Positions 24,001 to 31,571 are shown, numbered from the stretch's first letter. The stretch: DNA of 35,737 nucleotides from Streptomyces chryseus (GCF_014650755.1 NZ_BMVO01000037.1:1-35737); one strand, 5' to 3'. The notes: a model not told the origin generated them from the sequence alone. Program-made: numbers and translations.

Positions 24001-26088
24001 CGGCCACTCGGTCAGCAGGCGTTCCCGCGATGTCCGCTCCAGCCCGTGCCACGCGAGCAGGGGGAGCAGTTCCACCACGTCGTAGTCGTCCACCGCCGCG
24101 CCCGGTCGCCCGCCGACTCGGGCGGTGAGGTCACCGGCGGTCCGGGCGGCTTCCAGCCTGGCGTACACGTCGGCCGTCGCGCTGCGTGCCACCTTCCGCA
24201 GCAACGCGACCGCGGCGGAGGCGTCCGTGACGGAGGCGTTCACGGCGAGCCGGTCGATGAGGGCGTGGGCGACCGCCAGGGATTCGTGGGCACGGTCGGG
24301 TCGGCTGGAGACCGGCGCCTGCAGTGCGGCCCGGGCCGCGTCGACGGCCAGGTCGAGATCGCCGGGGCGGTCTTCCAAGCGGGATCTGGAGCGGAGCAGA
24401 ATGCTCAGCTTGGTGAGCATGCCGGACCGCTCGGGATGGTGGGGGGCCGTGGTGTCCACCGCCGACCGGATGGCATCGATCGCCGCGGTGAGGTCCTCGG
24501 CGCGGTCGCCGCGGCGTGCCCGGAGGTACAGCGTCGAGGCGAGGTTGGACAGCGCTCCGGAGTGGTCGGGACTTCCGACCGGGCTGAGGCGAAGACACTC
24601 GGCGAGGGTCCGGTGGGCCCGCTCCACATCCTCGGGATCGTCCGTCACACCGAAGCGGGCCAGCAGCGCCACTCCAAGCGCATTGAGGGTCGGCCGCCGC
24701 TCGATGTGCGTGTCCGGCAAGGTCTCGGCAGCCGTCTGCAGGACCTCGACAGCTTCATCGACGTCACGGACTTCCCGCACCCGCAGGAAGCGCCGGTACA
24801 GCGCGCTGCCCAGCTGACCGAGGCTGCGGTACCGGTCCTGACTCGTCGGCGCCGCCACTTCGGCGGCTTGGCGCAGCAGCGCGATGCCGTCGTCGAGGTC
24901 CCGTGCCGAGGACCGGAGCACGGAGCGATCGAGGTGGGCGTTGCCCTGATTGGCCAGTGTGGTGGAGCGATCGGGGTGGTTCGCGTCCATGGACTCGACC
25001 GCGCCGCGGAGCAGTTCCATCGCCTCGTGGAGATCGTCCGGTGCTCCGACCTGTTCGTTGCGGGTCCGCAGGAGGACTCCGAGATTGCCCTGCACGGCGG
25101 GCCGCCCGCCATCGTCCGCGGCCAGACCGTCCAGCGCCTGGCGTCCCTGCAGGATGCCCCGGTCCAGGTCATCGGTGTTCCCGAGGTGCTCGAAGCGCCG
25201 CAGTAACCCGCTCGACAGCAACGAACGGGTCTTCGCCCGGTTCGGGCCGTCCGCCGACAGTCCGATGACCTCCTCGAAGGCGCTGATGGCGTGCTGCAGG
25301 TCGTCGAGCCGACCGGTTCTGTCGTAACGGTGCTGCAAGGTGATGCCGTGGTTCCGGAGGACCGTCGCCCGGTGGCCCCGGGCCTCGGGACGAGCGGACG
25401 CGGTAACCGCTTCCCGCCCCACGTCGACCGCACGGTCCAGGTCCTCGGGGGACCCGGCGAGGAGCGCGCGGTCCCGCAGGCCAACCGCGAGGTTCTGCAG
25501 CAGGGCCGCCCGGTGGCGGTGATCGGGGCCAGCGAGGTCGACGGCGGCCTCGCAGAGCCGGATCGAGTCATCGAGATCAGACCGGACACCCGTTTCCGCG
25601 TACAACGTGGCCACGGCGTCCGCGCACCCGCTCAGAAAGCTCGGCCGATCCCTTCCGTCGGAGAACGTCGGCTGCCTGTCCACCACACCGGGCGGGACCG
25701 GGAGCCCGAGTTCCGCCCGCGCGACCAGTACGCCCCAGAGGTCGGGGTCGGAACTGGTGATCAGGCTCGTGGCGACGAGAGGGCGCAACTGCTCCGGCAC
25801 TCTTCCGGGTTCGACTCCGTAGACCAGGGCGAACAGGTTCCCGCTGACGACGAGGTCGTCGGCGTACTCCTCGGAACGGGCCGAATAGCGGCACCGGAAG
25901 AACTCGGCGTACACCGCCATGAACCGGGGCGGCGGATCCACGGGCCAGGTCTCCCGCACGATGTGCAGCAGTCGTTCGAACTCCTCCGGAGCCCGATCGT
26001 CGAGCACTCCGGCCGGGTCCGCGCCGTTAACCCAGCGGTCGACCCGTGCCTGCAGTGCCAACAGCAATACCTCGGCCTCATCGCTCAT
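21097..26088 (-). CDS. Giant TPR-repeat protein of a split CHAT system
   Basis: This protein has 1663 residues. The ATG at 26088 has GGGGGA just upstream, and the longer open frame before it is not protein-like. After an N-terminal helical module (~1-110), many TPR-like units follow to about residue 700 (for example AVQGNLGVLLRTRNEQVGAP and GALSNLASTLYLRARRGDRA). Residues ~717-755 read LEQGRAVMWSQLLAVRGDLT and on, the linker that in ordinary TPR-CHAT proteins runs straight into the CHAT protease. Here a Pro-rich break follows instead. At ~824 the N-terminal module recurs (VDRRV...VLHDRASEE against VDRWV...VLDDRAPEE at 16-36). More helical repeats follow, then an unrecognised domain at ~1250-1490 (GGVVLVPERP..., AVILAHNACYLDRP) with a faint kinase-like flavour, and a last TPR-like stretch. 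It probably serves as sensor or scaffold for the CHAT protein encoded upstream. It is last in the operon, 279 bases after the membrane-protein gene. Confidence 0.8.
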   Translation of the reverse strand: MSDEAEVLLLALQARVDRWVNGADPAGVLDDRAPEEFERLLHIVRETWPVDPPPRFMAVYAEFFRCRYSARSEEYADDLVVSGNLFALVYGVEPGRVPEQLRPLVATSLITSSDPDLWGVLVARAELGLPVPPGVVDRQPTFSDGRDRPSFLSGCADAVATLYAETGVRSDLDDSIRLCEAAVDLAGPDHRHRAALLQNLAVGLRDRALLAGSPEDLDRAVDVGREAVTASARPEARGHRATVLRNHGITLQHRYDRTGRLDDLQHAISAFEEVIGLSADGPNRAKTRSLLSSGLLRRFEHLGNTDDLDRGILQGRQALDGLAADDGGRPAVQGNLGVLLRTRNEQVGAPDDLHEAMELLRGAVESMDANHPDRSTTLANQGNAHLDRSVLRSSARDLDDGIALLRQAAEVAAPTSQDRYRSLGQLGSALYRRFLRVREVRDVDEAVEVLQTAAETLPDTHIERRPTLNALGVALLARFGVTDDPEDVERAHRTLAECLRLSPVGSPDHSGALSNLASTLYLRARRGDRAEDLTAAIDAIRSAVDTTAPHHPERSGMLTKLSILLRSRSRLEDRPGDLDLAVDAARAALQAPVSSRPDRAHESLAVAHALIDRLAVNASVTDASAAVALLRKVARSATADVYARLEAARTAGDLTARVGGRPGAAVDDYDVVELLPLLAWHGLERTSRERLLTEWPGLVRDAAAAAVDALRLPRAVEQLEQGRAVMWSQLLAVRGDLTRLSAEHPDLAERLTDIRNELDKASPALPEEAPAVPVPRSSPHRPEAPRLPRVPGGAIGPVERELVASDPRPDEPGNEELSALTAEVDRRVRAYRALRDPEPVLHDRASEEARRIGELADAAGRDRVEAAAAVHAVAWLRWCRGRELPREQGARESLAAFESFGRIWGMSLDLVAPGLVDPELAARTAELRPETDSVRPEDGPLVLGISGTALLSRDRAGLAKAAADLGRLAGHLAADDPFRPLCSAHAAAVYMSRFRVSGDDADRREAVRCARDVVARGQAPVVRLIGLSVLGEALVLGFASAGASPGDPGDPGDLDEAVGLLREAVDLAREVETEAETEVDQCDEIALPETTADRARRLNLIVQLANALLARYRVRADVSDLDEAVRECLTAFGLLPPVHRAHPGARKVFAAVLEEVNKDSDDPARLEQSLLLCRALFAMTGMPMPSETGTPDAAAKIPENAEAGRPSVAGSERFSVPPRADGPAADTHATDVTFGSATVAATVVDDTDHERWLATVRRICRSGGVVLVPERPSPRRERAGERPELFDLEGMVERVGDCAAVPLEVFDESVTAGLDALPGELRELFPPLLGVQAFPCLLAGATTLRNLLSDNGISLPDGLVSRSRPVRTDFREWAHLWAPGDDDESSAHIEERLRRGDGRSVLAYSVAQLLATGHRNGVLQGDARWESFAWSPERGCAVILAHNACYLDRPPTPAQCATDVMPLLPSLSRPTWRAFRLGYLRGRPHGPDGPDGRNVIDLIEFGDTTGWMRAMARNDMVEAVDLLEEALDRCGPADQVGRMVITANLAEALSRSGWHEQACAAAEAAWSAGRTLAPEFTPLLALQAGLASLRAGDRDAAVETMLGLIIGISTPLVSEYAMRVVDHLFPGDGDVPALPDEELPFIARRGDQLVLLDKAVTSEGDAS

Positions 26089-26367
26089 GAGTCCCCCGCG
26101 CTCGAATCCGGCACGCGTGCGCCGAGCCCGTCCCCCTGCGGCTCGCGGATCCGCAACGCGTACTGCCCCCCGCCCCGGGCCGAAGAAGCTGATCGATTCG
26201 GGGCTTTTGGGGACACGAGGTAGCGGAGTAGGCACTGGATTGAGGCGTCATCAGCCGAAGCGGGCCCCGCACCTCGGCCGTGGCCTGCGGCATGCCGTTC
26301 TGCCAGGCGCACCCGGGCCGGGCGGTCGGGTCTGTCGGGGCCGAAACACGCTTACGCGCACGCCGCT

Positions 26368-27015
26368 TCACGGCGACGCCTTGGGGGTGCAGGAGTCGAC
26401 GGCACGGATGCCGGTCGAACGGCTCAGGTCGAGCGTGACCTCGCCGCTGTCGGTCCTCAGGGTCAGCAGACCCGAGGCCATCCGGATCACCACACCGCAG
26501 CGGGCGCCCGCGGGGGTGAGGATCTCCACGGAGGGCTCCTTCGCGGCGGGCCCGTACCAGGTCGTACCCACGGCCGCGACCAGCAGCGCGGTGCAGGAGA
26601 GCGCCAGCACGACGCCCCTGGACAAGGCGCTGGCGGCGCGCAGGGCCTCCGCATGGTCGGCTCCCAGCGCCGATCCCCCGCCGTGAGCCCGGTACTCCTT
26701 GATCGCGGTCGCGGCCGGACGGCCGTGCGCGGCGCGCAGCAACAGCACGGCCGCCGTCGTGCCCGCCAGGAGGGCGGCCAGGAGCAGGAGGCCGACGACC
26801 GCGCCGTACGGTGAGGCCAACTGACCGACGTCCGTGCGCCCCTTCAGCAGTCCGAAGCCGATCAGACCCGCCAGCAGGGCTCCGACGCCGTTCCGCCAGG
26901 CGAGCGCTGCCGCCCGCACGCGCGGCAAGGAGTCCTTGACCAGTTGATAGTCGTGCCGGGCGGACACCTGGTGGGCGCGGTCGGCCGACGGGCCCGGAGT
27001 CACCCGGAGTGTCAT
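26368..27015 (-). CDS. Three-TM membrane protein of the CHAT operon
   Basis: This 215-residue protein has a cytoplasmic-looking N-terminus (1-40) and hydrophobic segments at about 43-58 (GVGALLAGLIGFGLL), 71-94 (GAVVGLLLLAALLAGTTAAV) and 133-154 (GVVLALSCTALLVAAVGTTW). A ~60-residue beta-rich domain with two cysteines (C173 and C209) follows, on the other side of the membrane. A ~38-residue basic/acidic loop lies between TM2 and TM3. I recognise no family. The ATG at 27015 overlaps the stop of the zinc-ribbon gene (ATGA), so translation is coupled. Being coupled to a protease operon, it could be its substrate, anchor or effector. That is inference. Confidence 0.72.
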   Translation of the reverse strand: MTLRVTPGPSADRAHQVSARHDYQLVKDSLPRVRAAALAWRNGVGALLAGLIGFGLLKGRTDVGQLASPYGAVVGLLLLAALLAGTTAAVLLLRAAHGRPAATAIKEYRAHGGGSALGADHAEALRAASALSRGVVLALSCTALLVAAVGTTWYGPAAKEPSVEILTPAGARCGVVIRMASGLLTLRTDSGEVTLDLSRSTGIRAVDSCTPKASP

Positions 27016-27392
27016 GGCCGCTCGTCCCGCAGGATGACGTTCCAGTAGGCGCCGCAGCCGTCCAGGTCGTCCGGCCGCCCGGGGTGGGGTACGGCGCATG
27101 TGCAGATCATGGGCACCACGGTCTCCGCAGTTGCCGCCAGCGGCGCCGGATGGGGCCGCCGGCGCAGCCAGGAGCGGACGACACTGTCGACGTGGGGGAA
27201 GTCCATCGGATCGCCGCAGCGCGGGCACGGCCCCTTCAGAACCACCCCGCCCCGGGTAGGAACGGCCTGGAAGGAGGCCGCCTGTTCGGCGAACGACGGG
27301 TGGGTGATCTCCTCGTAGGGCTCCGGACCCACCCCGGTCTCGTGTGCGACCGGGGCCGTGCCGGGCCGCGACTCTGGCAGTGCAGGGGACAT
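27012..27392 (-). CDS. Small zinc-ribbon protein of the CHAT operon
   Basis: This 126-residue protein has a probable zinc site built from CPRC (C56/C59) and ICTC...H (C97, C99, H103), with C113 in GCGAYWN close by. The first ~50 residues are loose and Pro/Glu-rich. The ATG at 27392 lies 50 bases past the CHAT stop. A longer frame is open upstream but runs antisense to nothing useful and overlaps the CHAT gene. The end overlaps the membrane-protein start. Zinc ribbons of this size usually mediate protein or nucleic-acid contacts. The role here is unknown. Confidence 0.72.
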   Translation of the reverse strand: MSPALPESRPGTAPVAHETGVGPEPYEEITHPSFAEQAASFQAVPTRGGVVLKGPCPRCGDPMDFPHVDSVVRSWLRRRPHPAPLAATAETVVPMICTCAVPHPGRPDDLDGCGAYWNVILRDERP

Positions 27393-27442
27393 GCGGGGTT
27401 TCTCCCGTGTTCGGCAGGACGGTGATCCGTGTGTGCGGCGCC

Positions 27443-28786
27443 CTACGGCCCGATGTGGGTGAAGGGAGCCCAGAGTCGGGGCTGATCGGGCATTTCCCGT
27501 CGCAGGGCCCGTACGGCCCGGTGGAGCGCGGGTGCGGCGGCCTCGGGCCGCAGGTGTCCGTCGACGGTCATGTACCGGTACACCGCGTCGAAGACGCGTG
27601 CCGCTGTCCTGTCGTCCACGGACCACAGGGCCGCGACCACGTGCCGGTAGCCGGTGTAGTGCAGCGCGGACGCCAGTGTGATGGCCTCGTCCAGCAGGTT
27701 CACTCCGCCGACGGCGGTCTTGCAGGCGGACAGGCCGGCGAAGTCCCCGCGGGACTGTCGCGCCGCGAGGTCGGCGACGGTGAGCACCCCGTCGTGCAGC
27801 AGCAGGCCTCCGCGGGACGGTTCGGCGAGGTCCTGGTCGCCGTGGCAGCTGAAGTGCACCCAGCGGTGCCTCGCGAGTGCCGCCTCGACGGCTCCTCGGG
27901 TGGCTCCGGGCCCCTCCAGGAGCGTGTGGCGCCCGGCGGGGAAGAGCTCCGTGAGCGTGTCGCGTTCGGCTCCGGCGTTGGGCAACCACGGCTGGCCCGG
28001 CGCGTCGCCCACGGAGACGACGAGCATGCGTTCCTCCTCCGGCGCGCCCGCGTCGTCCGTACCGGCGTGACCGCCCGTGCCTCGTCCGGCGCGCGCTTCC
28101 GTGAGCACGCGCAGGGTGGGCGTGTACGAGGAGACGACGCGGTCGAGGACCGTACGGGGTTCCGTCTCGTCGAGGGCGGCGTCGTAGTACCCGGCCGTAT
28201 GGAGGGGGAGCAGGGTGAGGGGCCCCGTGGGACACCACCACAGCCGGGTCCAGGGCCCGTCGGCCGAGGCAGGCGCCCGGTGGAGACCCAGTTCGTCGAG
28301 AACCGGCGCGGCGACGCTGTCCCAGAGCCGGCGCTGGAGCGTTCCGAGCATCTCGTCCGTACGGTGCGCCGCCGTCATCAGGGCACCGGCGGCGCGCTGT
28401 TGGGCGCGGATCGCGGAGGGTTTGGGGTCGGCCCTCACCGTGTCGTACGCCAACTGGTGCTCGGACTCAGCCTGTTCGGCGGCGTGGAGGGTCTCCAGAT
28501 AGCTGTTGGCCCACTCGGTCGCCCGGTCCAGCGTCAGATCGGGCAGCGCGCGGTTGCGCACGCCCTCCTCGGTCACAATCAACGCGTCACACCGCCATCG
28601 GCTCACGTTGACGACGACAACCGGGCCGCCGCTCGCGGCAGGCAACAGCGAGTCGAGGCGCGGCGGCCGTAGGAAGTCCTCGAACCCCCCGAGTCCCCGT
28701 ACCCGGCCGACCAGGTCATCCCACTCGCGGGCCAGAGCCATACGCCGATCCACCGGCCCGTCCGGACTCGCCTCGATATCCGTCAC
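27443..28786 (-). CDS. CHAT-domain cysteine protease (stand-alone)
   Basis: This 447-residue protein belongs to the caspase-like clan CD. The CHAT core spans about residues 180-447. The catalytic His is H315 in VHFSCHG and the catalytic Cys is C355 in GLSACKTA, both in family context (GGLLLHDGVLTVADL between them, VVAALWSVDDRTAARVF after). The N-terminal ~170 residues (EDFLRPPRLDSLLPAASGGP, then VVVVNVSRWRCDALIV) are the region that normally joins the TPR part to CHAT in one-chain proteins. There are no TPRs here, because they are encoded by the separate 1663-residue gene. The GTG at 28786 is preferred over the ATG at 28804 because GGGGAGGGG precedes it with good spacing. It is first in the operon. 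Confidence 0.9.
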   Translation of the reverse strand: MTDIEASPDGPVDRRMALAREWDDLVGRVRGLGGFEDFLRPPRLDSLLPAASGGPVVVVNVSRWRCDALIVTEEGVRNRALPDLTLDRATEWANSYLETLHAAEQAESEHQLAYDTVRADPKPSAIRAQQRAAGALMTAAHRTDEMLGTLQRRLWDSVAAPVLDELGLHRAPASADGPWTRLWWCPTGPLTLLPLHTAGYYDAALDETEPRTVLDRVVSSYTPTLRVLTEARAGRGTGGHAGTDDAGAPEEERMLVVSVGDAPGQPWLPNAGAERDTLTELFPAGRHTLLEGPGATRGAVEAALARHRWVHFSCHGDQDLAEPSRGGLLLHDGVLTVADLAARQSRGDFAGLSACKTAVGGVNLLDEAITLASALHYTGYRHVVAALWSVDDRTAARVFDAVYRYMTVDGHLRPEAAAPALHRAVRALRREMPDQPRLWAPFTHIGP

Positions 28787-28837
28787 GCCGTCCCCTCCCC
28801 CCATTCCCGCGACTGCCCGGCACCGCCTGCGGCCCTC

Positions 28838-28918
28838 TCACCGCCGCCGACGGCCGGTTGGTGCCCGGCCGTCACCGGGCGGCCGCGCGCAGAGGCATGC
28901 TCCGCCGTTCCACGTCAT
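28838..28918 (-). CDS. Possible 26-residue leader ORF before the CHAT gene
   Basis: An ATG at 28918 has a strong GGGGGAGAG ribosome-binding site and lies just below the putative promoter. It encodes MTWNGGACLCARPPGDGR and ends RRRR-stop. Its length and position, about 50 bases before the protease GTG, suggest a leader peptide. The composition is too biased to be sure. A GCCCGG/CCGGGC stem lies within it. Confidence 0.3.
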   Translation of the reverse strand: MTWNGGACLCARPPGDGRAPTGRRRR

Positions 28919-28933
28919 GACTCTCCCCCGATA

Positions 28934-28963
28934 TTCGTACGCACTCAGGTCATGTCATCACAA
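28934..28963 (-). promoter_or_regulatory. Putative promoter of the CHAT operon
   Basis: In the minus direction, TTGTGA (28963-28958), an 18-base spacer and TACGAA (28939-28934) precede the leader ORF and the CHAT gene. It is a fair match to vegetative promoters, judged by eye. Confidence 0.4.
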
Positions 28964-29569
28964 GAGACGCCCTGTACGGCCCGGTTCGGACAGACTGCGA
29001 CGATGAGCGGCTTCGGCCACGTCGTTCACCCGGCGGCCGCCGAGCCGGAGCAGTGACGGCGGAGGCGATGCAGGCCCCCACCTTCGCCCAGGCACTGCCG
29101 AAGAGCACGCCGTTCCACCCGGCCTGGGTGACTCAGACCGGACGGGGACGCACCGTCCACGCAGGACACTTCGAAGGTAGGCGACCCCACTGACCCTCCC
29201 CCGCCCTCGTGGGGCGGCGGTCCGTACCGCGGCGCGGCGGCTGGCAAGATGAGCAAGCGGCCTGACGACGGCAATGGTGATGCCGATCCCGAATTCTCCG
29301 CAGCTTGATCGGCGTGAGACGAGACGGGCAAGTGACTCTGTGGGCCAGCAGAGCCATTCGAGAAGCGGGTTGGTGACCACGAACCAGTGGATGCTGATTC
29401 GGCCCTGCTTCTTGTCCAGGATCGGTGGGGCGTCGTCCCGGTAGACGTAGCGGTGGTATCGGTGGCGGACCGGCGCTCCGGCGATCAGCAGCACCGGTGA
29501 GGAGATGAGGATGACCACCGGGACCAGTGCTCTCGCGATGGTGAGCTTCGCCTTCTCCTCATAGCGCAT
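28958..29569 (-). CDS. Uncertain membrane protein, probably a damaged C-terminus
   Basis: From the ATG at 29569 the first ~100 residues look genuine: MRYEEKAKLTIARALVPVVI, a hydrophobic segment (VVILISSPVLLIAGAPV), then HRYHRYVYRDDAPPILDKKQ and HWFVVTNPLLEWLCWP. After about residue 105 the frame becomes Arg/Ser/Pro-rich and may no longer be the original one. No ribosome-binding site is evident. It lies between a dead transposase and the CHAT promoter. Family unknown. Confidence 0.4.
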   Translation of the reverse strand: MRYEEKAKLTIARALVPVVILISSPVLLIAGAPVRHRYHRYVYRDDAPPILDKKQGRISIHWFVVTNPLLEWLCWPTESLARLVSRRSSCGEFGIGITIAVVRPLAHLASRRAAVRTAAPRGRGRVSGVAYLRSVLRGRCVPVRSESPRPGGTACSSAVPGRRWGPASPPPSLLRLGGRRVNDVAEAAHRRSLSEPGRTGRLL

Positions 29570-29600
29570 GCGTCCAGTGGGCTGACGCCTATGCCGCTTG

Positions 29601-30300
29601 TCAGCCCGTCCCGCGGGGTTTGGTGCCGGCCTTGTGGTGGGTGGGGCGGCTGTAGGCCTCGCCGGTGGCGAGGACGCGTCCCACCTCGTGCCGGGTGACC
29701 GGGCGACGGTTCTTCGAACCAGGTGGTCGACCAGGGCCGGGCCTGGACGGTTTCGGTGCACCAGCCGGAGAGCCGGTCTTCGTGCGTAGGTTCCTGAACC
29801 CTCTGCGGACGCGGGAGGGTGTCACCTTGTTCGGCAGGGCCTGCTTCTCCCAGGACCGCCGGAGGTCTGTGGCCAGTGGTCGGGCGAGTCGGAGCTGGGC
29901 ATAAGCGGCGATCACCAGCCAGTTCCACCGGCCGGCCGCCTCCGAGCTGCGAAGCCGGAGCTTTGTCCACCCGAGCGTCTGCTTGAAAAGGCGGAAGGTG
30001 TGCTCCAGGTCGAAGCGGCGAAGGAACGACTGCCAGCAGCGGTCCACGTCGTCCGCGGTGGCGGCAGTGCCTGACCACCCAAAGCCAGACCGGCTTGTTC
30101 ACCCCGCCACTGGGCAGTTCCCCACGGTCAGGCGGATGACGGTTCCCTCGATGATGGGCAGCGGTCCGCCGTGGTCGATCCAGGCCGCTCGCGGGGTCAG
30201 CTGTGGGTGCAGCCGGTCCCAGGCCTGCGCGGTCGCCTTCCCTTACAGGCGTGTGTCGGTGACGGTCACGGCCTGCTCGGTGCCCCAGGTGCGTCAGAGC
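29601..30300 (-). pseudogene. Truncated DDE transposase (NF041680-like)
   Basis: The C-terminal half of a Streptomyces-type transposase is preserved from DRCWQSFLRRFDLEHTFRLF to a Lys/Pro-rich tail ending KAGTKPRGTG at 29601. Upstream, in another frame, codons still read like its middle (GNCPV..., PVWLWW...). The N-terminus with most of the catalytic core is gone by about 30300. A frameshift and a missing 5' part make it dead. Confidence 0.65.
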
Positions 30301-30319
30301 TGTGGGGGATGATCGGGTC

Positions 30320-30661
30320 ATGCTGCAAGCGAGAGACGAGCACGGTCGTCAGGTGAGGAATCCGGGGCCCACTGCCTTGAGCCGGATGGTGGCGAACCTC
30401 GGCCGGGGCAACGCCTTCGTGATCGTCGAGCGCGTCGACGATGAGGCGGCTGGCGATTGGTACGTGCAGGTGTGGCTGAGGGATGACAACACCTATCAGC
30501 TGGAGTTCCGTGACGGGACGGCGGCAGAGCACTACCAGACCCGGACGATCTCCCAGGAAAAGGTGATCGTCGCACTGAGTGGCTGGGCCAAGGGGCGACC
30601 GGATTGGAAGGACGCCTTCATGTGGAACAACATCGGTTCCTCGTTCGAGAACGCCGGCTGA
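30320..30661 (+). CDS. Small orphan protein
   Basis: This 113-residue protein starts at an ATG (30320) with GGGGGA ten bases upstream. A GTG at 30302 is a possible earlier start. It is an alpha/beta protein with an aromatic core (GDWYVQVWLRDDNTYQLEFR, then HYQTRTISQEKVIVALSGWA) and no membrane or metal motifs. It has the size and look of polymorphic-toxin immunity proteins, but no toxin gene is next to it and I cannot name a family. It abuts a dead transposase on its left. Confidence 0.6.
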   Translation: MLQARDEHGRQVRNPGPTALSRMVANLGRGNAFVIVERVDDEAAGDWYVQVWLRDDNTYQLEFRDGTAAEHYQTRTISQEKVIVALSGWAKGRPDWKDAFMWNNIGSSFENAG

Positions 30662-30829
30662 CCCTGCCGCCGCCTGGGGCCGACAAGGTCAGCGACGTGC
30701 GTTCGCTCAGCCGCGGCGCATGGAAATGACGTCGGGACTTGCTGCGGGGATGGTGGGCCGCGCGGCCTCCGGGGTGGCGAGCGGCAGCCGGCAAGGTGGG
30801 CAAGTGGCCGGGAACGGGCGGCCAGTGGA

Positions 30830-31195
30830 TCAGCTCGTCCAGGTCTTGATCTGCGCGGCGACCTCTCGCACGGGGAGCCCGTCGCGGGCCGCGCGGGCCA
30901 AGGGGATGACGGTGTCCAGGCCGGGGCTCACGGGAAGCCCGCACGCGGATAGGTAGGCCGCGGTCACTGTGGCTGCGAACAACAGGTTCCTGGCCTCCAG
31001 GCTGGGGTTTCTCGCCAGTTCGCACAGCAGCGCCGCGGCCTTGTGATGGCGCTCGGGGTAGACCTCGCGGTCGAGAACCTCTGCCCGATGACGTGCTTCT
31101 GCTGCAACCGGCACGCCGTAGTCGACGACCTGGGGGTCTCCCGGGATCTGCTGTGCGACTGCCAGGATCCAGGCGAGGTCGATTCGCAGGTTCAC
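30830..31195 (-). CDS. Doc/Fic-fold toxin with degenerate active site
   Basis: This 121-residue protein starts at a GTG (31195) overlapping the antitoxin stop (GTGA). It follows the Doc layout: IDLAWILAVAQQIPGDPQVV, VDYG..., YPERHHKAAALLCELARNPS, then a helix and a C-terminal VREVAAQI. In active Doc/Fic proteins the stretch after ARN is H-x-x-x-D-G-N-K-R. Here it is PSLEARNLL, so the catalytic His, the Asp-Gly-Asn turn and the Lys-Arg are all absent. It should therefore not phosphorylate or AMPylate in the usual way. It may be a structural or regulatory relative. Actinobacteria have other such divergent members. Confidence 0.75.
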   Translation of the reverse strand: MNLRIDLAWILAVAQQIPGDPQVVDYGVPVAAEARHRAEVLDREVYPERHHKAAALLCELARNPSLEARNLLFAATVTAAYLSACGLPVSPGLDTVIPLARAARDGLPVREVAAQIKTWTS

Positions 31196-31455
31196 GCCGC
31201 GTTCCTCGGCGCGGTCGCGTCCAGCCCTTCCGGGAGACCGGGGTAGCGGTCCTCACCGAGCTCCGTCTCGAAGCTGTCCGTGTACGCGGCCAGGAAGGCC
31301 GAGGCGCCGGCCATGAAAGCGGCGCGTGACTGGTTCACGTCGGCCTCGATCAGATCGGCGACGTACCCCTGCAGGCTCAGGCCGCGGCGCTTGGCCCGCT
31401 CCTCGGCGGCTGCCTTGACGGCGTCGTCCAGTCGGATGTTCGTCTGCTTTCCCAT
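31192..31455 (-). CDS. Ribbon-helix-helix antitoxin
   Basis: This 87-residue protein starts MGKQTNIRLDDAVKAAAEER and continues AKRRGLSLQGYVADLIEADV, a classic ribbon-helix-helix DNA-binding domain. An acidic C-terminal tail would wrap the partner toxin. The ATG at 31455 is favoured because a TATGAT box ends seven bases upstream, so the message is likely leaderless. Two further ATGs upstream in the same frame overlap that box. Its stop overlaps the Doc-like gene, the standard antitoxin-first arrangement. It probably represses its own promoter. Confidence 0.82.
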   Translation of the reverse strand: MGKQTNIRLDDAVKAAAEERAKRRGLSLQGYVADLIEADVNQSRAAFMAGASAFLAAYTDSFETELGEDRYPGLPEGLDATAPRNAA

Positions 31456-31494
31456 GCCCACCATCATAGCTAGCTGCTGGTATCACCTGCTAGC
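31456..31494 (-). promoter_or_regulatory. Promoter/operator of the toxin-antitoxin pair
   Basis: In the minus direction, TATGAT (31468-31463) ends seven bases before the antitoxin ATG. Two GCTAGC palindromes (31469-31474 and 31489-31494) sit directly upstream, 20 bp apart, which places them on the same face of the helix. They are good candidates for the ribbon-helix-helix binding sites. Confidence 0.5.
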
Positions 31495-31571
31495 GAACGG
31501 ACTGGCCGGCCACGTCATCGGGCCGGGGAAGGGTGCGCCGCAGACCGCGGTCAGGATCTCTGAGCGCCTGG

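Noticed and set aside
26089..26235. 49-residue N-terminal extension of the giant TPR protein
   Set aside because: No ribosome-binding site and low-complexity composition. The ATG at 26088 has GGGGGA and a normal start.
27393..28241. Long N-terminal extension of the zinc-ribbon protein
   Set aside because: It runs antiparallel in frame to the CHAT gene on the same strand with Arg-rich nonsense. The ATG at 27392 is the natural start.
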